A stretch of 64,000 bases of DNA from Colius striatus (lineage: Eukaryota > Chordata > Aves > Coliiformes > Coliidae), in the NCBI RefSeq assembly GCF_028858725.1, contig NC_084760.1, forward strand, positions 66,965,867-67,029,866. The letters run 5' to 3'. A program made the position numbers and the translations under genes. Shown here piece after piece: positions 11,931 through 23,900 of this stretch (positions are counted from its first letter, which is position 1; the number at the start of each line of letters is the position of its first letter). Under the pieces are notes generated by a model, which had not been told where the DNA came from, searched no databases, and worked only from the letters and a program-made list of their open reading frames with translations.

Positions 11931-14900
11931 CAGGAGTTGCCCTGGTGATGAGATTGATTTATTTCCCTCCGTGCGTGATCGTGCGGGGGGTTACGCTGTA
12001 AGCAAGAAGACCTGGTCAGAGCGTAAAAGTGGCAAAGGCACCAAGCGCATCTGCGTCTAGACATAGAGCTGAAGTAACTGGAGGGGATGCTGTAAAAAGG
12101 AGACTTACAGAAGTGGCCGGTAGCAGCTGCCCCTAAAAGTGAGGCATGGCTGTGGCTAGCTCTGGAAATAGCCCCTCGCTGAAAATAGGCTGTAGAGAAT
12201 GTTTACACTGCGTTAAATCTCTTCCTTTTGTTTCTATTTTTAGACACAGTTAAAAATAAAACACTGAAGACATTCCAGCTCCTGGTATTTTTGACACCTT
12301 AAAAAAATGCAGCCTGTTCTGTGTCACATGCCAGGAAAAACAAGGGTGTGGAAAGACAGATGTATAGATTTTTAAGCTACTGAGAGCTAGCTATCTAATG
12401 GCAAAGCATGACAGCCTTTGTAGAAATCCTTACGTATAAGGGTACCTGGTCCAGAGCAGTGGATCGTGTTACTGAGCGTGATCCCTTCAGAGGAAGGTCT
12501 AATGATGCTTTCAAAGACCTGATGGTGCTCTTCAGATATTGGATCACTCATTCCGTGTATGAAGTTTCCCTTTGTTTTGTTTTCTTTTATATCCTAGTGT
12601 GATTACAGAGCAGATAGCTTTTGCTGTGTTCATGTAATATCTTGAAGTTACCTATAACTGACTTATGTGGCTTCTACTGGAAAAAAAAAAAATCTGGTTC
12701 TGCATTTGTAGTCATCAATGCAATTTAGAGAGAACAGTGCTGCTTTTAGCCTCCTCACCAATACCCCACACAGTGGGATTTGTAAGAAGTATCTGAAGCA
12801 CATAGACACTCAGCATCATGGTTCCTGACCATCTTTGAGCTAGAGGACTGCCTGCCTGTGTCACACCTGTCAGGAAGGTGTGACCATATGCTGTGCACAG
12901 ATCTGTCTGGAGGTAGAAAACATATGGTCAAATTCAGTTTTGTTTAGTCTGTGATACCCTAAATTCTGGGTAAATATTTGCTACCAAAAGAGCTTAACTC
13001 CTGGTGGAAAAAGCGATATAGGAGGACGTAAGAGAGCAAATGTGCAAGCAGTCTGTAAGGAAACCTAAACCTGAAGTTGCAGAAGGATTTAGGTTAATGG
13101 CTGTGGAAAGTGAATGTGTTCAGCTTTACCAGTTTCAGACAGCTCTGCTGTGCTTTCTACTTTGAACTGTGTGGATCTAGAGGGAGAGCAAGCACATTGT
13201 AGGTTGTCGTGCTGTGCTGTGTGGAAATAATCATTTCCTACTCGACAAAACAGCTAGAGAGTCCATTTGAAATTTGGCAAGTTGTTTTCTTTCCCCTCTT
13301 CCCCCAAAATACAGCTATGATATAAATAATGTTGTCATTAGCATTTGTGTAGCCATTAACCCAAAAAAGCATGGTTCATCAAAATACTGATGCAAAGTGT
13401 TTAATTTTGGACGCATCTGCCTCACCTGACTTCCTCCTTGCCTTCCCCTCTGAAGTTAATATAAATTGTATTTTGAGGAAAAGTGATTCCACTCATTTTG
13501 GCATCCTGCATTTCCATTTTAGTTCTTCCAACTGCACTATAGAGCCTTGGAGTCTTTCCTGGCTCCCTATCTGATAGCTTCCTCTCCCTCCATTCCCTTG
13601 CTGGCATTCAACCTGATTCTTGGACACTTTCCCTGGCTCACTTAATTGTTTCTCCTTGTCCTGCTTTTACAGAGCCACTGACGCCAGTTTTTTTGCCATT
13701 TTGGTTCAACTTTCCAGACTTGCAAACGCTTTGCCTACAGAGCTTTATTGTCTTGCTGTCTTCTGGTCTGCCAGCTTACTGAGCTGTACTACTATTGCCT
13801 TTGTGAGACATGACTGCTGCACACACCATGGTCACCCAGCCCTTGCTCAGGGCAATAAGGTCGGTCCTGGCTGCTCTCCATCTCACAGTGTATGGTATCC
13901 TGAGTCAAGGAAACAGTAGTCTGCCTACCTCAGAAGTACTTGTTGATGTTGCAGCACTTCCAGTGTGAGTGTTTTGGTCTGATGATGTTCTTGCTGACAC
14001 CTGCTCCAAAAGCATCATGTTTCCAGCCACAGCTCATCTTCCCTGTTAGCTGATGTTGAAATCTGTAGTGATCTACCTGTGCTTAAGCATGGAAAGTTGA
14101 TCTCTTTCACCTCATGTTGCTTGGAGGACTTGAGAGAAAGCAAAACAAGGATGAATGTTGAAGGTACTGATTTACTTAGGCAGGACCCTCACGGTTTCAG
14201 TCCCACTTTCATGGATGTGACCACTTTGATAAGGTGATTGATCCAGAGGATATATATAATGCTCTTGTATTTCTGAGCAATTGGTTCCCTCCTTCTTACC
14301 CCCACAGTTTCCCAGATCTCTTTTCTAACACCAAACTCGTCTCCCAGACTTGTAGCCCAGGACTGTAAGTTCTCAAAGCATAAGCATCTAAAAACATTTT
14401 CAAAACACCTTTCAGTATGTTAGCTGTGTGGGAAGACTGTGACAGAAAGTAGATGTGCAGTAGCAGGACCATGGCATCCTGTAGCTGTCATTTCGTAGTG
14501 CTAGAGCACTGCAGCACCATGTGTGACTCTTAGCAAACGCCTGGAGTCAGCTGAGTGCCACTGCTCCTTCTCTTATCCTCACTGGAGCATTGCCAGACAT
14601 GGAGTTAATAACTAAAGCTGTACATGCACTGTGAATGCAGTTCCTAAAGAGGATCTGTGCCAGGATGTCAAGCTGCTTTTTTGATCTCCCATTTTGCTCT
14701 TAAAGAACTGAAGGTATTTTGAAAAGTCTCAAAAAGCTTGATGAAATAAGTGAAAGTATAGGGATCGAGCTCCTTGATTCCCCAAAACAGCATTTTTCTC
14801 TAGAAGCATGGAGTTGGGTTGGATGGCACCCAGCTCACTTGGCATCTAGCAGTGTGCCCCTCTGCTAGATGTCATGGTGAGGATGCACACAGCTGCTAAC

Positions 14901-17900
14901 ACCAACCATTCCATGTCCACTGTCAGCCTCACGGTGTCAAGTTGATTTTCTAGTTGGAACAGACTCCAAGGCTCAATAATCTTGATGATATCGTAAGCCT
15001 TGGTGTTTTCCAACACTTCCTTTTAGCAAAACTCAACATCTTTTGCCTCTCTTATCTTGTTCTGTTTTCTGAAGTTATGTGGTCTAGGTCACGCACATAT
15101 TTTTCATCTCTTCCCAGGCTAACAGGGCCCTTTAGCACCCACATGAAAGAAGTTTAGTCCTGTTTGCTGAAGATTGGCTAGTTATCATGGCACATGGACC
15201 CAGTACTATTTGTTGCTTCACCACCATTTTCTGTGTCTAGATAGCTTAGGCCATCTGGCTGAGGGCTTCTGGAGGCTTCAGCCTTCAAGCAGAGCTTTGT
15301 CTTTCCCAACAAGCCTCCAATTGCTGGCATTTCTCCATTTATGGCTAATGCTCGTAGTGGCAGAAAATAAGGTTAGTTGAGCAGAGGAAAATCTGGAAAC
15401 AGAATCCAAGATGTAATATAAAAGTAATATAAATGGTTTGGGGTTTTTTTTGGAATAGCCATAAATTGTGACCCATCATGAGGGGAATAGGTGGAAAGCC
15501 AGCAGTGCCTGAGAGGCTACCACCATTTGACCACTGTAGTGGTCAGCTCATGTTAAGCATCTGATTTGATGTTAATTGATGCCACTGGATACTCCTTGTT
15601 TGGTTCAACGAAAGATTGATATGAGGTTTTCAACAAGTTCTCATCTCTTAATACTGCCTTCTTTATCCACAAGTGTGTGACATAATGTGACATACACGTG
15701 GCATTAAGGGCTGATTTTTCTCCTTTTTTAGGTTCTTTTTATTCTTTTTTTAAGGTGTGTTGAGTATGTGAGTGGTAGTCAGCAGGTCAAAGAATTGGGC
15801 TTCAAGTAACTAAACTTTCCATTGAAGAAGAAGGCATGTGCTTTAGGAAGTGGTAAACATGTTATGTGGAGGAGAGACAGGTAAAAGAGGTCAGTTAGCT
15901 TCATTCATCATCTTTTAATAAGGAAGCTTGACTTACCTACCTGAAGCCACATGTGGTATTTAATTTGTTTAGCCTTAAGAACTTTGACACCAAGCCAAAG
16001 GTTCAACCCTTTTATCTCCTGCTTAAAAATGCTTTAAAGCAACGAATACTCTACAGCAGTAACTTTTACGTTGAGCCTGCTGCAGATTTGTGTTGTTTTA
16101 AAGAATGCAAAAGGCAGGGCAGCTTTTGAGTGCGGTTCAACCCCAGTAACCAGCAAGTCTTGTTCAGGTAACACTTCTGAGATGAATTTGTGACTGCCTG
16201 GGTACTTTCAGCTGCTCTGAGCAATGCCATTGTCAGATACTCTGGCATGTTTCTACCAGTGACTTCCATTTTGAAAGTCAGATGCTGTTTTGCATCAAGC
16301 TGCCTACATAAACCAAATGTAGTTTGTGGTTCTTTTTTTATGTATTCTGCAGCTGGTTGTTGATGGCCAGATTTTTGCCTCTTTTTTTCTTTTAGCTATG
16401 GAATATGTTGTGTGAGGCCTCGTTTCTTACAAATAGGTTCTTTAACTCTGGTGAACAAAAGTTTGTGTATTTGCCTTCTTTCTGGAAGAAGGCTTTGTTG
16501 TGTGCTGAAGACAAAAGCTGATCAGATATGGATCTCTTCTAGTCTGTGTTGATGATAAATAGCCTTGAAGCTTTTCTCTCTAGAATTTCCACTCATAACT
16601 TTTGTGAATGTTGAAATACTTGATGCTTTTGCTCCCGTTTTTTCAAGCGTGTGAGAACTTGTTTATTATCCAGAAAGCAGAGTTATATCTCAGATTTTGT
16701 CGGTGTTAAACGTGAATCAGGCACATCAGACAGGAAACTGTAGAACTGTGTTATTGTCCTGCTTCTCACTTGGTCCTCTGCACGTCGTCCGTGTGAGGGC
16801 ACAAGGGACTGGCTGAAGCCACAAACTTCCTTCCCTTCTCTGACAGCAAACAGAACCTGACAACTGTCTGCTTCATCTTGGATTCTAGTATACTTCAAAT
16901 AACCACAGGCATCAACTCCTTGAAGTTTTGTATCCTCAAACCACATCTTATCCCATTTTATCCTTTGATTGATCCCATGGGAGATCTCTTGAAACTTGAA
17001 GTCTGAAGGCAAAGCTCCTCAGACTTAACTGACTCTGAGGTTTGGTGAGCTCTGCAGCCTGAGATACCATGAGCCATCCTTTTAAGAAGAAAAAAATCTA
17101 TAGCCTTGTCTTTCAGGGAACTACTCTTGCCAAACAAGTGTCTACTAGTTTCATCTTTTGAAATCATCTATGAAAGGCTTAGATTTTGCCTCTGACAAGA
17201 ACTTTTTAATGACTGGCACCACATAATACCGTTAATTAATTTCATGAGCTTTTCGTGTGCCTGAGCTGGAGGTTGAAGTTACAGGTTGAGGTGTCAACAA
17301 GTGCAGTGGTGATTGTGGAGACATCAGATTCTACCAAGTGGGAAACTTAACTTGCTTTGTCTAGTAGGGAATGATGTATCCTGGTGCAAGACAACCTCAT
17401 ACCTTCACTCTGCCTTCCTCGTGACAGCTATACCTATGTGTCTGAAGCTTTAAAGTGCTGTGACAGCATGTAGGAGTGTTTCAGAGGGAAAGGATATGGT
17501 CCTAAAATGATTTTGAAATAATCTGACACTCACTTGCTGCGAGGCATCCCACCTAAGTGGTGTGGCATTCCCATGTGGTCAGCAGTGCTCCTCAGTGCAA
17601 ATACTGATAGAAGTACAGCAGATACTAAAAGGTACACTTTTACTCCCTTTGTTTCCTTTAAATGTTTATAAATAGGAGTATCAATTTCCTGCGATGAGGG
17701 AACCTGGTATTACACTTGTGTTCTTGGCAAAAGTTTACTGTACCACATTTCCTTTTTCTCTAGAATGTATGGTTCAGCAGAGCCCAGACTTTTCCTTTTA
17801 GATGGTCTCTGTCAGACCAGTTCTATCTCAGACCGTGGGATCACCCTCATGTATACCACAAATACTTTACTGCTAGAAACCATGTTTCACAGATGAGTAA

Positions 17901-20900
17901 TAGTTGCAGAATGACATGTTTTCATCTTTAGGAGATGGTTTCAGTAGTTGTGATTTCATAACCCTTGGCAAGCAAAATCTGCCTAGGGTTGAAACAAGAA
18001 ATGGCAGATTGGGACAATGCTATCAGATGCCTGAGAAAAGTATTTCTATAAAGGTGGAGGCCAGAAATAAGAGGAAAAGGGCAGTCGTAAGATGTGAAGT
18101 TCCTGTGTTAGGTAAACCCATGATTTAGTTCTGTTGTTCTTTGAACAGCAGGAGCGTGAGACGTGCTCTGGGCCTTGTGCTCTCCTTTCCTTCTCTGTTC
18201 ATGGTTACTCCTGGCCTTTCTCCTTCCACTCGCCTTTCTGACTACAGTTCCTCTCTGATACATTGGAGTCACCAAGCAGTGGGTTGGGATTTTACATCAT
18301 GTGGTTCTTTCAACAGCACTGTGTGCTTATTTCAGCCTGATGGTCACTGAAGTGGCAAAATGTTGTGTCTTGTCAGGGCTGGCTCCAGTCGTGGCTTGGC
18401 TCGATGGATGCCCAGCAGTTCCACTGCCACATGACTGCCTGGTGACACGTGTGCTCTTTGGTCTGTGGAGGGAAGGAAGTGAGACTTCGTTTCCCTAAGG
18501 CACTTGCTCCTCTTCTTGTTTCTGTCACTGTTGCTAGTGGCTACCAAAGAAAATGCCTACTAGAAAACTGAAAATATAACAAAAGTTAAAGCTCTGTATA
18601 GAAAAACTGTTTAAAGACGTTTAGATCAGGTTAAACCTTTATGTAATTTGTAGGTTAAATTGGTATACTAATTGATAATCTTCCCTTCAGAGGACTTGCT
18701 TTCAGTCAGCCTTAAAAAGTAATGAGTGCCATCTCTAAGTAGTCCTCTCACTTCTTAGCAAATCCTACAGTGGTAGTGGTTGTTATGCCTCCTGTGAGTG
18801 CAACATAATGTCACTTGTATGATACTCCTGTATCATGTCACCTGTATGATACTCCAGGTATCAAGCAGCTCTTCTGATTTTTAGTCATTTTTTAATTTTA
18901 TTTCAGGACATAACTTGGCAAGATGAACACTCGGCTCCGTTCTCCTGGGAAACAAAGGTAAATATGCAGCAATTCTATTTTTAATATTGGTTTGTCATTT
19001 TATACTCTTCCTAGTGCCTTGATATTTTCTTCATTTTGAGACGTGATAGACTAGCGTCACCTTTATTCTATGAGAGGACTGTAAAGTGACCGTCCTGCAA
19101 ATGAAATGGGACTGGTGTGCTTCGATTTACATCTCCAGAAGTACAAAATGTTCTGGCTTCAGGTGAAGGTGTAAAACTGATTCATTGCAAATCCTTTTTC
19201 ACTGTAAACTTTTAAAATCACTTTCCATGTTTAACAAGGTGAGTGTCTCAGATATTAGATAGACGTGAGTATATTTGACTTTTGAAGACAGGAGTAAAGT
19301 AGGTAGGAAATGGGGTGTGAAAGGTACAGATTTCTAGTAATCTCACTGAATTGTTTCTTAAAGCCTGTCTTATACTTTATTTTTTTGTTATGTACTAGAA
19401 TGTAATGAAATTTGTTAACCTGGGGCTATGCTAGAGCATTGTGTTATTTTATCTCCAAAAACCATCTCCTTCAAAAAAACCCATATTTTTCTGCGGTGGA
19501 TCGATTTTGAGTTGGGTTGGGTTTTTGCTGCACCTTACCTCTAGTATTTTGTTCAAGTGTTGCTTACAATGGGCTTCTCATGAGGCTAAAACAGAGCCAG
19601 AGCTCTGTTTAATTATCTTTATGATCTGCAACGTGAGGAAATACAGTTGCTCCATATTTGTGGTGGGAAATCAAGTTTAATTATTCATGTTGAAGAAAAT
19701 CTGGGAGCTAAAACATGGATGGTTGCCTTTCTCAACTGGGTACAGTGGGTACGTTAATTTAGTCACGTTTCAGATGTCCTGTTTTCAGGCTTTGTCTGCC
19801 AGAGAAAGCTGCTTCTCCCTGGTTTTGTCCATTTTTTGCCCTTGAACTATGGAGATACTCATGTATGAGCTTATGAATATAATCTTAGCCTAATGCCAAG
19901 TAATTATTTGGAAATGCCAGTGAATACTAAATTAATCTGGTTGACCTTAGACTTGTTGTCAGCCTACTCTGCTCAAGGTCACTGCCTGTAGCCAGAATCC
20001 CATCTGTGCTTTACAGATGCTGATTAACCTATAGCTTGATCTGACTCCTGAGTCCCTGCATCCTACAGTGCTTAAGAGAAACCTTTGCCTGTTTTCACTT
20101 TCTTAAACACCCCCTATAAGCTTCAGGATCCAGTGCAGGATTTCCTGCAGTGGAAGCCTGGTAGCTCAGACGAGCCCTCCTGTCTTTCAGCAGTCTCAGA
20201 AGAAGCCACTGGCTTTTAGTATGATACTAAAGTGACTTTTAGCATAATACTAAAGTGGCTTTTAGCATGGGTGTACTTGAGTGAAGCTGTCAAGAAAAGT
20301 AGCTACAAGAGTGTGGGCCTCATTGATGTTAAGACAAAATAAATCCTATGTTGGAGGCAACAGTGTTGTGTCTCCCCTATTTTTTGCTTCAAACCCTAAA
20401 GCTCAGTTTTGGGAACACGTAATTCTGTTTCTAAGCTCTGTCATGATAGGATTTTATAAATTCTGAATGCTTGAACTTTCTGGAGATAGTGCTTCATGTA
20501 GTGCACTGACTAGTGATCCATGATGAGATGCATCTGCACTCAAATGGATTTTTCTCTCTAACTGATAGTTGTCTTTTTTTTAAATCCTTGCATGTCTAGT
20601 GAAGTGATTTTTCAACCCAACCTGTGGTTTATGCCTTGCTGATTAAGATTAGAGCACTAAGGTTTTGCCTCAGAATTTTGCCTAACTAGTGTCTCAAAAT
20701 GAGGGACTGCAATGGATAGATGCTCTTGTTTCATGCTCTTCTGTAATGAATGGAGGATCATAGATATGGGGATACTCGTGTGACTGCTGAAGAAAAGTCA
20801 GGTGGGCAGGAAATTGCTTTACAAATTATTGTCTCAGCCAATCAAGCTGTGCTTTCCTCTTTGCTCCCTTCCCTTCTTGCTAACCAGAGATAAAAGCTAT

Positions 20901-23900
20901 ACCTCGGCTGTAGGTTGAAAAGTTGTGTGATATTTTCCATTAGCAGGACTCTGAAGAATCCCTGTTTTCCAGCTTTGCCAGATGTGAGTTGATTCATCTG
21001 TGTGAGTTCTTCCTTTTGGTTTTTCGACAGTGCCTCATGTTCTGTCAGCCTTTCGGCCAAATCCTTCAGCTGCTGAGTCTTCCATTTCTAAAGGTGGAGA
21101 TGTTACTTCGTGCTTACTCTTTAATCTCCTTCCTAACTCTTACTTTATTAAAGTACTGTTGGAAGGCAATTACTCCATGAGGTATTAGCTGAGGAATAAG
21201 TGTCCTTGCCCAGTCAATCCAGCGTGGGGAAACAATGAAGACACCTAAATGAGCTGTTTAATAAGGTTGACACGTTGTAATGCACGTTGAGTGTCTTGTG
21301 AGCCAGATCTGTTCTATTGTGATTTCAGACTGTCAGACTGTTTCCATTCCATGAGCTCTACCCCACAACGGGTTATTCTTTCCATAATATTCTTTTCCCT
21401 GATCTCCCTTCAATGCAGAGTTTTTGATTTGGTTTGGTTTTTTGTGTGTTACTGCTGTGATGAGGAAATTCCTTTGTTCTTTTGCAGCATTGCACGAATA
21501 GGCTGTGACTTACTGAAGGAAGGGGTTGTGGTGTTCACTTTCTGCTTTTGCAGAGAAGGAAGTAGTAGAGATGTAAATCGGTAAAACCCAATGGGATGGT
21601 GATTTGTAGGGTTTTTTTTTAACATTGAGACTGAGAAAAATAAAGCAGCAAAATCAGTATTTGTCTGTAACTAACTTCAGGAAAACTGAAAGGGTGGTAA
21701 GAAGAGTTGAAGGGAGGATGTATCTTCTGCAAGCTGGAGCATCTCTTAACTGTTTCAGTGATGCCAATGTTGATTCAGTTGATTAGGTATGGACAAGTTT
21801 TTTCTCATGGTAGCTAGGGCAATGGATGCCCTAATTCCATGGCTGCCAAACTTACCCAGAGAACAGTGCACTGAATTGCTGTCGTTTTGGGCAGAACACT
21901 GTTGAAAGGCTTGATAACCTCACCTCTATCAGAAGGGAGCTGCCTGCCTTCCTGTATTTAACACAAACATGTGATATGGCTGAAATCACTCACATCGCAC
22001 CAAACACTTGCATGAATCTCTCAACCATTATAGCTGTTTGAAGTATATTTAGAATTCTTCTCTCACCCCTTTATTTTTAAACTCTCGAGCAAGGCAAACA
22101 ATGCAAAGTACAGTGTAAATCACAGTTAGCTGTTAGCATTTAAAATGCCAATATTTTTGATAGAAAACCGTAGGAAGAAAACCTGCTCAAGAAGCAACAA
22201 GTTCTCATGGCACTGCAAATAAGCTGACATTTTAAAACCAGAGATTAAATTAGAGGGAATGACTTGTGCCATGGGTGGAGCCCTCATGAATATAACACAT
22301 CCTGAAGCATGAGTTACGTTTTTAACTGGAGCTAAAGCCAGGTTTACGAATTCAGGGCATTCTATTTATGGCTTCAGGTTTAAGTGAGATGAAAGCTGAT
22401 ATTTTGGCTGAGTTAGCCTTTGAGGTTTCTTGGTTTGTTTGAAGAACAAATTCAGGGAATCTCAGCACGGACCTTGAGATATAAACGGAAAACAAGAATC
22501 ATGACTGGGTTTGGAAATGAAATTTCCCTGCAACTCCTCCTGAACTCAGAACTTTGTGGTTTTGGTGTGGGTTTGGTTTTAGTTCTTGGTGGTTTTGGTT
22601 TTTTTTTTAAATTAATTTTGTAGTGGGCAGAAAACACAGGGCAGCATGGAAATAGATTGGAATCTGTTTCGAATTCATTCTGTTAACTAAAACATGTCTT
22701 AATCCAAATGCTTTAAATTGACACATGCTTATCTAAAAATCTTCATACAGGTAGAACAGTTGTGAAGGTAGCTTTGATTTTTCCTTTTTCTACTTTTTTT
22801 ATCTTTTCAACAAATATCTGAGGACTTGATGGAAGCAGGAGAGAGCTGAAGGAGGAAAAAGCCAGGAGTTAAAAAGAAGCTTTTGAGGTGTGCTTAAAAA
22901 CAAGTCCTCAAAAAACAAAAAGCAAAACTGTTGAGATTCAATCCTTTCAACAGTCATATTGCTGCCTCCTTGTCTGAATTCCTTAGTTATACTGCTACAG
23001 AAGTGATCTAATCCCAGCTATGATTTAGAAAGAAAATAATATTGCATTTAAAACATGTGGTTTGTGAACTGTTTCCTTTATCTAAAAGTAAAAGAAGAGT
23101 CATCAATATCCTTCTTTGTACAAGTCCTAGTTGTGGTGGTGGTTTATTAAAATAGGAAGAAAGTGGCAGCAAAGCCTTCTCCTTGCTTAGCAGCCTGGTA
23201 CTAGAATTATTTGTTAGAAACTATTTCAGTGTGATTGTTCTCATCAAGCTAGCAGAAACGGCAGTGCTTCCTTGGAAGGAAAGAAGAGCCATGCCTGAGG
23301 GTTTGGGTTTTCCCTTCCCATTTTCATCTAGGCTACAGATGTTTAAAACACAGTGCTGTAAGACTACTGTTAACTATTAGTTGTTCAGAAAAAACCCCTC
23401 AAGTTGTACCAGTACTTGTGTTCAAGTTTTATTTTAATCTGTATGGTCAGATGTTCCCAGCTAAGGATTCATCAGCTAAGGATGCGTCAATCTTTAGACA
23501 GCTGGTTTTGAGTGTAAAACCATGCACATACCGGATACTGTCAGTGTGAGTTTGCTCAGGCTAACCAGTAACTCTGGCAAACTGAAATGGTGTTCATACA
23601 CCAAAAAGTAACTTGGGAAATTTCCTCTGGAGCTCCAAGCTATGTATCTCTTTGGCATTGTCTTTCTGCATGGACCGGGATGACTTAGGTTGTGTATGAG
23701 TGCTTGGCTCTAATTTTGCCCTTCCAATTGGTCTCTGCTGACCTAAGGGTTTCTTTCTAACTCTGAAAGCATCCTGAAAACACTCCACAGTGTGCACAGG
23801 AAACAAAGCAAAAACTGCAGCTACTTTGGGGCCCATATTTATTTTGAGTTTGTCCATTCAGCAAAGCAAAGTCATCTTCTAAATCATTTTAAACTTGGCT

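Larger units (their letters stand above)
11713..18906 (+). other. C1orf198 intron 1
   Basis: 7.2 kb. The first 200 bases are still CpG-island DNA, the rest is AT-rich. It holds a strong hairpin (14838-14876) and a tandemly repeated hairpin just before exon 2 (18811-18863). No interspersed repeat family or additional exon is recognisable. Confidence 0.7.

Noticed and set aside
16683-17167. Overlapping minus-strand open frames in C1orf198 intron 1
   Set aside because: No domain, no similarity and no conserved exon boundaries; typical chance frames of AT-rich intron.
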